The translations under genes and the position numbers were made by a program. Shown here piece by piece: positions 1 through 7,437 of a stretch of 64,000 bases of DNA (positions are counted from its first letter, which is position 1; every line of letters begins with the position of its first letter). Source of the stretch: Mycobacterium deserti (GTDB lineage: Bacteria; Actinomycetota; Actinomycetes; Mycobacteriales; Mycobacteriaceae). The notes below the pieces were generated by a model. The model did not search any database. It had not been told where the DNA came from and saw only the letters and a list, made by a program, of their open reading frames with translations. The DNA lies in the NCBI RefSeq assembly GCF_025345615.1, contig NZ_JAODWD010000006.1, positions 310,001 to 374,000 of the forward strand, read 5' to 3'.

Positions 1-7
1 CGGTCAC
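1..7 (-). CDS. ethR: possible first codons of ethR (5' fragment)
   Basis: On the minus strand the last seven bases read GTG ACC G, preceded at about eight bases by TAGACT, which fits a leaderless start. In M. tuberculosis ethR (TetR-family repressor of ethA) is divergent from ethA across a similarly short gap and its protein begins Met-Thr. Only two codons are inside the window, so this rests on synteny and on the operator next to it. Confidence 0.4.
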
Positions 8-23
8 AATTCGTTAGTCTACA

Positions 24-78
24 CAGTGTCGACTTTCTCGACACACTGTTGACGAACTCGACAGGGCGTTGATACGCT
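24..78. promoter_or_regulatory. EthR operator and ethA promoter
   Basis: A perfect 7-base inverted repeat GTGTCGA/TCGACAC lies at 26-44. It is followed by two direct copies, 20 bases apart, of CTCGACA-N4-GTTGA (37-52 and 57-72). The pattern closely resembles the remembered M. tuberculosis ethA-ethR operator, on which EthR binds cooperatively. A -10-like TACGCT (73-78) ends eight bases before the ethA ATG, so an EthR-bound state would cover the ethA promoter. Confidence 0.8.
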
Positions 79-86
79 GCCGTACC

Positions 87-1562
87 ATGACCGAACACCT
101 AGACGTCGTCATCGTCGGCGCCGGCATCTCCGGCATCAGCGCGGCCTGGCATCTGCAGGACCGCTGCCCGACCAAGAGCTACGCGATCCTCGAACGCCGG
201 GAAAACCTCGGCGGCACCTGGGACCTGTTCCAGTACCCGGGCATCCGCTCGGACTCCGACATGTTCACCCTCGGCTTCCGGTTCAAGCCGTGGACGTCGG
301 AGAAGGCGATCGCCGACGGACCGTCGATCATGGCCTATCTCAAGGAGACGGTCGCCGAGTACGGCATCGACAAGCACATCCGATACAGCCAGCGCGTGGT
401 CTCGGCCGACTGGTCCGACGCCGACAACCGCTGGACGGTTCGCATCGATCGCAATGGCGAGGAAACCGAGATCACCGCGTCGTTCCTGTTCGCGGCCAGC
501 GGTTACTACAACTACGACCAGGGCTACACGCCCGAGTTCCTCGGCCGCGACGACTTCGAGGGCACGATCATCCACCCGCAGCACTGGCCGGAGGACCTCG
601 ACTATGCGGGCAAGAAGATTGTCGTGATCGGCAGCGGCGCTACCGCTGTGACTCTGATTCCCGCCCTTGCCAATTCAGGCGCAGGACATGTCACGATGTT
701 GCAGCGCTCGCCCACGTACATCGGCGCGCTGCCCGACGTGGACCCGTTCACCGTGCAGACCAACAAGGCGCTCCCGGAGAAGCCCGCGTATGTGCTGAAC
801 CGGTGGAAGAGCATCCTGTTCCAGTCCGCCCAGTACCGGATCAGCAGGCGGTTCCCCCAGTTCATGCGCAAGCAGCTGATGACCATGGCCCAGCGCCGGC
901 TGCCGGAAGGCTACGACGTCCAGAAGCACTTCGGCCCCAAGTACAACCCGTGGGATGAGCGGCTGTGCCTGGCGCCCAACGGCGACCTGTTCAAGACGAT
1001 CAAGGCCGGCAAGGCCGACGTGGTGACCGACACCATCGACCGGTTCACCAAGACAGGGATCAGGCTCACCTCCGGTGAGGAGTTGAACGCCGACATCATC
1101 GTCACCGCAACGGGTTTGAATCTGCAGCTGTTCGGTGGGGCGGAGATACGGCGCAACGGGGAGCCCATCGAGCTCAACGACACAATGGCCTATAAGGGCA
1201 TGATGCTGACTCACATGCCGAACATGGCGTTCACCATCGGCTACACCAACGCATCGTGGACTCTGAAGGCCGACCTGGTGTCCGAATTCGTCTGTCGTGT
1301 CCTGAACTACATGGACCAAAAGGGCTTCGACACCGTCGAGCCGCAGCATCCGGGCAACAGCGTCGACGAGCGTCCGCTGATGGATTTCACCCCGGGTTAT
1401 GTCTTACGCGCGTTGGACTACCTGCCCAAGGCAGGACACGTCGCGCCGTGGAAGCTCAAGCAGAATTATCTGCTCGACCTGCGGCTCATCCGCCGCGGCA
1501 AGGTTGACGACGACGCGCTGAAGTTCACCAAACACCGTGTCGCGGTAGCGGCCTCGGCCTAG
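87..1562 (+). CDS. ethA: EthA, FAD-dependent Baeyer-Villiger monooxygenase
   Basis: A flavin monooxygenase that oxidises ketones. In M. tuberculosis it activates the thioamide prodrug ethionamide. The 491-residue protein has an N-terminal FAD Rossmann motif (GAGISG, residues 11-16), the Baeyer-Villiger fingerprint FEGTIIHPQHW and a second dinucleotide motif GSGATA for NADPH. Residue runs such as MTEHLDVVIVGAGISG are essentially those of Rv3854c. The ATG at 87 is preferred over an in-frame TTG at 69 because it gives the family N-terminus and follows the -10 at the usual leaderless distance. Its TAG stop overlaps the convergent rraA stop in one CTAG tetranucleotide. Expected to be repressed by EthR. 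Confidence 0.95.
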   Translation: MTEHLDVVIVGAGISGISAAWHLQDRCPTKSYAILERRENLGGTWDLFQYPGIRSDSDMFTLGFRFKPWTSEKAIADGPSIMAYLKETVAEYGIDKHIRYSQRVVSADWSDADNRWTVRIDRNGEETEITASFLFAASGYYNYDQGYTPEFLGRDDFEGTIIHPQHWPEDLDYAGKKIVVIGSGATAVTLIPALANSGAGHVTMLQRSPTYIGALPDVDPFTVQTNKALPEKPAYVLNRWKSILFQSAQYRISRRFPQFMRKQLMTMAQRRLPEGYDVQKHFGPKYNPWDERLCLAPNGDLFKTIKAGKADVVTDTIDRFTKTGIRLTSGEELNADIIVTATGLNLQLFGGAEIRRNGEPIELNDTMAYKGMMLTHMPNMAFTIGYTNASWTLKADLVSEFVCRVLNYMDQKGFDTVEPQHPGNSVDERPLMDFTPGYVLRALDYLPKAGHVAPWKLKQNYLLDLRLIRRGKVDDDALKFTKHRVAVAASA

Positions 1563-2056
1563 TCGGGTTTCGCGCGCTCAGGGCTGACGATGACGATGCC
1601 GTCGTCGTCGCTGTAGGCGAGGTGGCCGGGCACGAAGGCCACCCCGCCGAACTCGACGGTGACATCGCGCTGTCCGGCACCGGTTTTCGCACTCTTGCGA
1701 GGGTTGGTGCCCAGTGCCTTGATCCCGATGTCGAGGGTGCGCAGCATCGCGGCATCGCGCACAGCGCCGTTGATGATCAGCCCTGCCCAGCCGTTGCCGA
1801 CGCCGAGGCCGGCGATGACATCGCCGACAAGGGCGCTGTGCAGCGAGCCGTTGCCGTCGATCACAAGCACACCGCTGTCGCCCGGTTCGGACAGCACCGA
1901 CTTCAGCAGTGCGTTGTCCTCGAAGCACTGCACGGTGGTGATCGGCCCCGCGAACTGCGACCTGCCACCGAACTGGCGTAATTGCAGGTCGCAGCTGCGG
2001 ACGTCGGGGCCGATGTCGTCGACGAGGTCAGCTGTGGGGCGCGGCGCGATGGTCAC
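1559..2056 (-). CDS. rraA: RraA-like protein (Rv3853, formerly MenG)
   Basis: A 165-residue member of the RraA fold family, small trimeric proteins first taken for menaquinone methyltransferases and later shown to inhibit RNase E-type ribonucleases; some relatives are aldolases. Conserved stretches include TADLVDDIGPDVRSCDLQ at the N-terminus and GAVRDAAML / KALGTNPRKS in the core, as in Rv3853. The GTG at 2056 gives the expected N-terminus (MTIAPRPTADL). It lies nine bases downstream of the MerR gene on the same strand, so the two are probably co-transcribed. Which activity it has in this organism cannot be told from sequence. Confidence 0.9.
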   Translation of the reverse strand: MTIAPRPTADLVDDIGPDVRSCDLQLRQFGGRSQFAGPITTVQCFEDNALLKSVLSEPGDSGVLVIDGNGSLHSALVGDVIAGLGVGNGWAGLIINGAVRDAAMLRTLDIGIKALGTNPRKSAKTGAGQRDVTVEFGGVAFVPGHLAYSDDDGIVIVSPERAKPD

Positions 2057-2065
2057 CCGTCGATG

Positions 2066-2821
2066 CTAGCCAGCACCCCTGGCGGCGATGATGTCGTGGA
2101 CGAACTGGGTGAGCCCCGGTTCGACGTCGTCGTAGTAACGGGTGAACCGTTCGTCGGACAGGTACATCTGCGCCAGGCACAAGTGCATCTCTTCGTCGCA
2201 GTCGTAGAACCGCTCGATCGAGGCGCGGTGCCGGTCCGCGAGCTCGTTGGCCTGTGCTGAACCCGGTGTGACACCCTGGCGTTTGGCTTGCGCCAGGGCC
2301 GCGAGCAGCGCGTCGCCCTCTGCTTTGACGTCGATCCAGTCCTGCTTGGTGTAGTTCGCGACTCGCTGCTGGGACTGCTTCCACGCCTCGGTGCCACCCC
2401 ACCGATCCGCGGCCTCGGTGGCGTACTCCTCGCTGAACGCGGTGGTGCCGAAGATCTCGACCTGTTCCTCTGCGGTCAGCTGGATGCCACTGCGGTGTGC
2501 ATTCATCATTTCCTCCACTGCTTTGATCGTGTGCTCCAGGCGGTCGGCCTGTTCGAGCAGCAATTCGTACTGTCGGTGCAGATGCTCGAGGACGTCCGCG
2601 CCCGCGTCGTCGAGCAGCGTGCGGATGTCGTCGAGCCCCAACCCCACGGACCGGTAGACCAGCACCAGGTGCAGCCGCTCGATGTCGGCGTCGGTGTAGC
2701 CGCGGTAGCCCGCAGAGGTACGGACGCTGGGCACCACGAGCCCGATGTGGTCGTAGTGGTGCAGGGTGCGCACGGAGACCCCGGTGAGGGTGGCTACCGC
2801 GCCGACGGTCTTGGCGTCCAT
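2066..2821 (-). CDS. MerR-family transcriptional regulator with TipAS domain
   Basis: A 251-residue activator. Residues 1-75 form a MerR winged helix (VRTLHHYDHIGLVVP, YRGYTDADIERL). A coiled-coil dimerisation helix follows at about 76-115. The C-terminal half (about 130-250) matches the TipAS drug-binding domain (FDEELARYGEE-like entry, then RWGGTEAWKQSQQRV and the MYLSDERFTRYYDD segment). TipAL proteins sense thiopeptide and other hydrophobic compounds and activate their own promoter. The upstream promoter has a 19-base spacer and an inverted repeat, as expected for self-activation. rraA follows at nine bases. The ligand is unknown. Confidence 0.88.
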   Translation of the reverse strand: MDAKTVGAVATLTGVSVRTLHHYDHIGLVVPSVRTSAGYRGYTDADIERLHLVLVYRSVGLGLDDIRTLLDDAGADVLEHLHRQYELLLEQADRLEHTIKAVEEMMNAHRSGIQLTAEEQVEIFGTTAFSEEYATEAADRWGGTEAWKQSQQRVANYTKQDWIDVKAEGDALLAALAQAKRQGVTPGSAQANELADRHRASIERFYDCDEEMHLCLAQMYLSDERFTRYYDDVEPGLTQFVHDIIAARGAG

Positions 2822-2825
2822 GTCG

Positions 2826-2859
2826 CCACTATCGACCCTGACGTCGCGTGAGGGTCAAG
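2826..2859 (-). promoter_or_regulatory. MerR-type promoter with 19-base spacer
   Basis: On the minus strand TTGACC (-35) and GATAGT (-10) are separated by 19 bases, longer than the normal 17. Between and overlapping them is the perfect inverted repeat GACCCT-N11-AGGGTC (2834-2856). This is the classic layout of promoters that MerR proteins activate by twisting DNA. The ATG at 2821 begins six bases after the -10, so the transcript is probably leaderless. Confidence 0.75.
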
Positions 2860-2868
2860 TGCATTTCG

Positions 2869-3396
2869 TCAGTCGTCGGAGGCGCGGCGAGCCAATAGAA
2901 CCACGAGGATGGCAAGCACACCGGCCGCGATGGCCGCGGCGATGGGCAGCCGCGACGGTTCGGGCCCGATGAGTGGCACGGGCACAGGTCCGGACACCGG
3001 GTTCGGCGCGCTGGCCACCGCCGACTTCGCTTGCGCGGCGGCTTCTTTGGCGGCCGAGGTCAGGTCGGTGGCGCTGGTCTCGGCCGGCTCGGACGTGGGC
3101 GGGACCGGCGGCACCGGCGTGACCGGCGGAGTCTTCTTGGCAGCGGCTTTCTTCGCGGGCGCTTTCTTCGCGGGCGCGGCCTTCTTCGCCGCCTTGGCAG
3201 GCGCTTTCTTTGCGGGCGTCTTCTTGACGGCTTTCTTCGCCGGTTGCTTCTTCGCGGCCTTCGCCGGTTGCTCCTTCGCCGGCTCGGCGGGCGGTTCGGC
3301 CGACGGCACCATGCCGGACGCAGCGGGCGGAGTGGACTCAGCAGCCGGCGGTGTGTCCTGGGGTTCGTCGCCGGGCCGGCCCTGCTGGTCTGCCAT
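2869..3396 (-). CDS. hns: H-NS-like histone-like membrane-anchored protein (Rv3852)
   Basis: A 175-residue protein matching the layout of Rv3852. It has an acidic/Pro-rich N-terminus (1-40), a block of Lys-Ala-Pro repeats (KKAPAK, KKTPAK, about 41-95) like the histone-H1-like tails of actinobacterial nucleoid proteins, then a linker containing TSAAKEAAAQAKSAV, and a C-terminal hydrophobic helix (about 150-170, IAAAIAAGVLAILVVLLA). It is therefore probably a DNA-binding protein tethered to the membrane. The start at 3396 is chosen because AGGAG lies eight bases upstream; a longer in-frame extension lacks one. It is longer than the 134-residue M. tuberculosis protein, mainly in the basic repeat and the linker. 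Confidence 0.85.
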   Translation of the reverse strand: MADQQGRPGDEPQDTPPAAESTPPAASGMVPSAEPPAEPAKEQPAKAAKKQPAKKAVKKTPAKKAPAKAAKKAAPAKKAPAKKAAAKKTPPVTPVPPVPPTSEPAETSATDLTSAAKEAAAQAKSAVASAPNPVSGPVPVPLIGPEPSRLPIAAAIAAGVLAILVVLLARRASDD

Positions 3397-3479
3397 CGGG
3401 CTGCTCCTTTGCAGTGTCTCGTCTCGCCTGCGCGGCGGGGTCATCGCCGGCACCCCATCATGCCAGGTCGGGTGTGGCG

Positions 3480-4397
3480 TCAGCCCGTGACGGCCAGTCC
3501 CGCGGCCAGCGCCAGCGCCACGACCATGATGGCCAGTTCGGTCCGCGACCGCGCCCGCGACACCAGGGCTGTCGCTCGGTGCGAGCGCGCCGCGGGCAGC
3601 CACATCGTCCGGTTACGCCAGCCCAGCGTCACCAACAGCGCGGTCACGGCGATCTTGGCCGAAAGTACGCGGCCATAGCCCGTGGCGTACAGATCGGCCG
3701 GCGTACCGAGCTGCGCCGCCGCACCGGCCGCGCCACCGATCACCAGTGCGAGCACGCACACCAGCGACAGCTGGGAGAAGCGCGGCAGCACCCGTGCCCA
3801 CTGGCCGCGGTGCTCGACGGTCAGAACGAGACCGGCCAGCACCCCGCACCACAGCACGGCCGCCAGCGTGTGAACCGCAACCGCAAGGCCGCCGAGCGCA
3901 CTGTCGGCGAAGTGGCCGGTGAGCGGTCGCGCGGCGACGCCGATCGCGATGAGTCCGGCGGCCGCGAGGTGTGTCGGTATTGACCGAGGCGCGATCAGCA
4001 CCGTCGCGCAGGCGGCGGTGGCGGCGGCGACACCGACCAGCCCGGCCCGCCCGGTCGCAGTGCCCAGCGCGAACTCGACCGTCGTGGCCAGGCCGAGAGT
4101 GCCGACGGAGATCGCCCCGGCCTGGGCAGCCGCAAGCAGGAAACGGGTCAGTTCGGCGAGCAGCCAGACCGCAGTCGCGACCGCCAGCGGAGCGGCAGCG
4201 CGGTCCATTAATTCCCTACGGTGGCGTGCGGTGTCGAGCGCAGGCACCGCCGCCACACCGAGGGCGACGGCCGCTGCGCAGTCGGCGACAGCGCGCACCA
4301 GCGTCGCCGTCGGCGAGGCTTGCGGATACGCCAACGACCACGTCGCGACAGAGGCGGCCCCTACCACCGCGGCGCCGGCCGCCGCCACTCGCCACAT
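3480..4397 (-). CDS. copD: CopD-family copper resistance membrane protein
   Basis: A 305-residue polytopic membrane protein with about eight hydrophobic helices and a C-terminal CopD domain (PF05425-type; GGLAVAVHTLAAVLWCGVL, GYGRVLSAKIAVTALLVTLG). CopD proteins act with CopC in copper handling across the membrane. Its ATG overlaps the TGA of copC (TGATG), so the genes are translationally coupled. Start choice: upstream in-frame codons run through copC in another frame and encode nothing recognisable. The partner and domain support the family; the direction of transport is not shown by the sequence. Confidence 0.85.
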   Translation of the reverse strand: MWRVAAAGAAVVGAASVATWSLAYPQASPTATLVRAVADCAAAVALGVAAVPALDTARHRRELMDRAAAPLAVATAVWLLAELTRFLLAAAQAGAISVGTLGLATTVEFALGTATGRAGLVGVAAATAACATVLIAPRSIPTHLAAAGLIAIGVAARPLTGHFADSALGGLAVAVHTLAAVLWCGVLAGLVLTVEHRGQWARVLPRFSQLSLVCVLALVIGGAAGAAAQLGTPADLYATGYGRVLSAKIAVTALLVTLGWRNRTMWLPAARSHRATALVSRARSRTELAIMVVALALAAGLAVTG

Positions 4398-4906
4398 CAC
4401 GTCCGGCGGCGTACCGCCCAGAACGCGGCCGCACCCACCAGAACTACCGCGCCCACGTAGAACGGCCACACCGGGAAGCCCTCGTCGGGCGCAGCGGCCG
4501 GGGCGGCCGCCGACGGCCCCGGGGTCCCTGTGCTCGGCACCGTCAGCCGGAACGACCATGAGCCCGAGACGACATGGCCGTCGGCCGATGTGGCGCGGTA
4601 GTTCACGGTGTAGGTGCCCGACGGCCCGAGCGGGCGGACGCCGACGCTGATGACGGTGTCCTGAACCCGGGGGTCGCCGGTCGACCACAGATTGCCGTCC
4701 GGTCCGACCACGGTCATCGCCGCGAACTGGGCCTGCAGAGGCTCGTTGAAGGTGGCGCTGACGCGAGCCGGTGACTGAGTGAGTTCGGCGTTCTCGACGG
4801 GGTCGCTGGCGACGCGAGTGGCATGTGCCGCCGCCACGCCTGCGGTCGCCGATGATCCGCCCGCCATCGCCAGCGTCAGAACCAGCACGGCGACAACGGC
4901 TTTCAT
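4397..4906 (-). CDS. copC: CopC-domain copper-binding protein
   Basis: A 169-residue exported protein. It has a signal peptide (1-27), then the mature N-terminal His28 in AAAHATRV, the position that binds Cu(II) in CopC. The Ig-like CopC domain spans about 28-122 (VENAELTQSPARVSATFNEP ... SADGHVVSGSWSFRL), with a further conserved His in DGHVVSG. A low-complexity Pro/Ala linker leads to one C-terminal membrane helix and an RRRT tail, so the protein stays anchored at the outer face of the membrane. The ATG at 4906 starts a proper signal peptide. It lies seven bases after the Rv3850 homologue and overlaps copD, forming a three-gene unit. Confidence 0.88.
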   Translation of the reverse strand: MKAVVAVLVLTLAMAGGSSATAGVAAAHATRVASDPVENAELTQSPARVSATFNEPLQAQFAAMTVVGPDGNLWSTGDPRVQDTVISVGVRPLGPSGTYTVNYRATSADGHVVSGSWSFRLTVPSTGTPGPSAAAPAAAPDEGFPVWPFYVGAVVLVGAAAFWAVRRRT

Positions 4907-4913
4907 GACATCC

Positions 4914-5570
4914 TCAGACCAGGCCGAGCCGGGCCAGCAGGTCGGCATCGATGCCGTCGAGTTGTTCGGCGATCGCGGCGTGCGCGGATCGGCGTCGCGG
5001 CACCGGCATGTTCTCGGCCGCAGTCACGGCGGCCGACAGGTCGCTGAGCCGCTCGGTCATCGCGGCGACGAACTGCTTGGTCTCGGCGTCCTTTGGCTTC
5101 TTCTCGGCGACCAGACGCAGCGAATGTTCGGCTCCGGCAATGCGTGCCGATAGCTGCGCGCCATGCCCGGAGAACTGTCCGAGCTGGGTGAGTGGGACGC
5201 CCAACCGGTCCGCGCGACGCTCGTCGACGAAACCGCGGGCGGCGATAGAAACGCGGTAGATGACGGGCACCGCGATCGGCGCCAGCAGCCGAATGACGGT
5301 CAGCATCCGCCGAATTCGCCCGGGGGCGAACAACTTGCCTTCGCGTGCCGCCTTCAGCTGGGTCTCGGCGACTTTGAGGGCGGCCCGGTCGCTGTCGCGC
5401 TGCGCCCGCAGCTGCGCCTTGAGCGCATTGGTCTCCGCCTTGTGGGCCGCCTTGATGCGGCGGGCCTCGTTCTTGGCGGACAGCCTGGCCTCGAGTTTGG
5501 CCTTGGCCTTGATCGCGCGAGCCTCGGCCCGGCGGGTGGCGCGGGTTTTGCGCTTCTTGAACAGGCTCAT
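4914..5570 (-). CDS. Conserved mycobacterial protein (Rv3850 homologue)
   Basis: A 218-residue protein, the same length as Rv3850. The first 90 residues are extremely rich in Lys, Arg and Ala (MSLFKKRKTRATRRAEARA ...) and are predicted to be helical or coiled-coil. A hydrophobic segment (about 105-125, LTVIRLLAPIAVPVIYRVS) and an acidic helical C-terminus follow. No catalytic motif is recognisable. GGAGG lies nine bases before the ATG at 5570. It leads the operon into copC and copD, but nothing in it suggests copper binding. The function is unknown; the basic N-terminus could bind nucleic acid or membrane. Confidence 0.85.
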   Translation of the reverse strand: MSLFKKRKTRATRRAEARAIKAKAKLEARLSAKNEARRIKAAHKAETNALKAQLRAQRDSDRAALKVAETQLKAAREGKLFAPGRIRRMLTVIRLLAPIAVPVIYRVSIAARGFVDERRADRLGVPLTQLGQFSGHGAQLSARIAGAEHSLRLVAEKKPKDAETKQFVAAMTERLSDLSAAVTAAENMPVPRRRSAHAAIAEQLDGIDADLLARLGLV

Positions 5571-5772
5571 CCCCGGCTGCCTCCCGGTCGGTATTCGGCT
5601 TGTGCGGACATGGCCGCGGTGCAGCCCAACATTAGCGTCCGGGGCAGCGGCGGTGCCGGGGCGTACCGCCGCATGCTTGTTTGTTCCGGCAGCAAATCGT
5701 CGAGCCCGGTTATGCGACAATCGTCTGATCCGTAGAACGCGGTTGGGCGATGCGCTGAGGGGGTGTGTCGGG

Positions 5773-6882
5773 TTGGGTTCGCGTGTGCGTATCGCCGCGG
5801 CGGCCTGCCTCGTCGCCTCTGGGCTGATGATCGGTGGTGTCGGCGGCGCCCTGGCATTCGCCGACCCCGTGCTGCAGCCCGCCGACAACGGTGCCAAACC
5901 CAATGATTCGCACGACGACGGCGACCGCGAGGCCCCGAAGACCGGCGACGGTGAAGTCGGCGGCAAGACCGGTCCGCCGAAGGACGAACAGTCGGGCCGC
6001 GACGACGAGCCGGACGAGAAGCCGGTCGGAGACAAGGACGACGGCAAGCCGGCCGGGAACAGCGACGGGACGCCCGGCGACGGCAAGCCGGACGTCGAAC
6101 CCGATGAGCAGGGCGATGATTCGCCAGGCAGCAGCGTGGTTGTCGACGACGGCGAGGAACCGACTGCCGAACCGACCCCCACCGAACGACCCTCCGCCGT
6201 GCCTGAACCCGAAGTCCGCGCAGAGGAAGAGGTCCGCGTCTGCGAGAACGGCGACGACGAATGCGGCGCGCCTCGGCCGCCGTGGTGGCCGTGGCCGCTG
6301 CCGTGGGACCCGAACTGGGATCCCGGGCCGGGCGAGCCGCCGGGACCCGGCGGTGGTAGCGGCGGGGGTGCCGGACCTCCGGCGAGTCGTCCCGACATTC
6401 CGCCGGGTATGCAGGTGCCGCCGCACGTCGGCGTCGACCCCCTCGATCCCGGGGTCGTCAGCGCGGTACCCGGACTCGGTGTCGCGGCGGCCGCGCTGCC
6501 GCTGGCACCGATCACGCTGCCGGTGGTCGTGGCCCCGCCGCTCGCCATCGGGGCAGGAGCAGCCGGTGCCGGGGCGCCCGCGGCACCAGCGCCACGGGTG
6601 TCGCCCCCGCAAGCGCCCCGCGGAGCGGCGGCCGAACCTCCGGCAGGCAGGCAGCCCCCGCCGGCAGGCATCGGCAGCAACACGACCGCGCCTCCGCCGT
6701 CGTATCGAGCCGGGTACACCGATTATTTGCGGAGCGCCGGGATGTCGCAGGTCGTGGCCATGGCCGCGCCCGGCGTCGCAGGCATGCTCGCACTGACCGC
6801 TGCGGGTGGGCTGCTTGGTTACCGTCAGGCCAAAGCCGGCCGTGCCGTACGGACCGGAGGGACAGCAAGATTCATCAACTAG
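5773..6882 (+). CDS. Secreted, proline-rich protein with C-terminal membrane helix
   Basis: Not a recognised family. The 369-residue product begins with an export signal (SRVRIAAAACLVASGLMIGG). An acidic, disordered stretch follows (about 30-150, many Asp, Glu, Gly and Lys), then a short Cys pair CENGDDEC, a Trp/Pro-rich segment (PPWWPWPLPWDPNWDPGPG), a long Pro/Gly/Ala region and a hydrophobic helix near the C-terminus (MAAPGVAGMLALTAAGGLLG) ending in a basic tail. It is probably anchored with the middle part outside. The TTG at 5773 is chosen because AGGGGG lies ten bases upstream; GTG at 5785 is an alternative. It heads a three-gene plus-strand group (with 6946 and 7434) that is absent between Rv3850 and espR in M. 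tuberculosis. Confidence 0.65.
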   Translation: MGSRVRIAAAACLVASGLMIGGVGGALAFADPVLQPADNGAKPNDSHDDGDREAPKTGDGEVGGKTGPPKDEQSGRDDEPDEKPVGDKDDGKPAGNSDGTPGDGKPDVEPDEQGDDSPGSSVVVDDGEEPTAEPTPTERPSAVPEPEVRAEEEVRVCENGDDECGAPRPPWWPWPLPWDPNWDPGPGEPPGPGGGSGGGAGPPASRPDIPPGMQVPPHVGVDPLDPGVVSAVPGLGVAAAALPLAPITLPVVVAPPLAIGAGAAGAGAPAAPAPRVSPPQAPRGAAAEPPAGRQPPPAGIGSNTTAPPPSYRAGYTDYLRSAGMSQVVAMAAPGVAGMLALTAAGGLLGYRQAKAGRAVRTGGTARFIN

Positions 6883-6945
6883 CCCGAACTTCCTGCCCGG
6901 GCGGGGCGGGGAAGCGCATAGTGGATTCGTCGGAAGGGGGATCGT

Positions 6946-7437
6946 ATGCCTGCTAGCCGCCGCGTCACGCGCGCCGTCAGTGCGGTGCTTGACCTTGCCC
7001 CGAGGCGGGGCGAGGTTTCGCTCACCCGTCTCCTCGACGCCGTCAGCGAGGATCGGGACCGCCCGATCGAGCTGAAGATGGCCGAACTGCCCTTCGGGGT
7101 GTGCGGCCAGTGGCGTCAGTACGCCGATCGGGACGTGTTCCTGATCCAGAAGGGACTGCCCGCCTGGGACCGCACCTTGGCTCACGAACTCGGGCATCTG
7201 GTCCTCGGTCACGAGGGCATTCCGGTCGTCCAGGCGGCCCGCGAGAACACCGAGATGGCCAGCTCCGACCTGATCGGCTACATGCTCAACCAACGAACCG
7301 GCTGCATGGGACCCAGCGGTGAGGAGGCTGAGCAGGAGGCCGAGGATTTCGCGGCGCTGTTGCTGTACCGGCTCGGGCGGCTGCCGTCCGACCGCTCATC
7401 GATCGTTCAGGTCCGGCTCGGAGAGGCATTTGGTTGA
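6946..7437 (+). CDS. ImmA/IrrE-family metallopeptidase
   Basis: A 163-residue zinc protease of the DUF955 group. The zinc site HELGH is in WDRTLAHELGHLVLGHEG, with EEAEQEAEDFAALLL downstream supplying the third ligand (the Glu/Asp-rich helix typical of ImmA). Family members cleave helix-turn-helix repressors (ImmA cuts ImmR; IrrE acts on DdrO). GGAAGGGGG lies five bases before the ATG at 6946. Its TGA overlaps the TTG start of the next gene, so the two are coupled. The substrate is unknown; the neighbouring HTH protein is EspR, which is transcribed convergently. Confidence 0.85.
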   Translation: MPASRRVTRAVSAVLDLAPRRGEVSLTRLLDAVSEDRDRPIELKMAELPFGVCGQWRQYADRDVFLIQKGLPAWDRTLAHELGHLVLGHEGIPVVQAARENTEMASSDLIGYMLNQRTGCMGPSGEEAEQEAEDFAALLLYRLGRLPSDRSSIVQVRLGEAFG

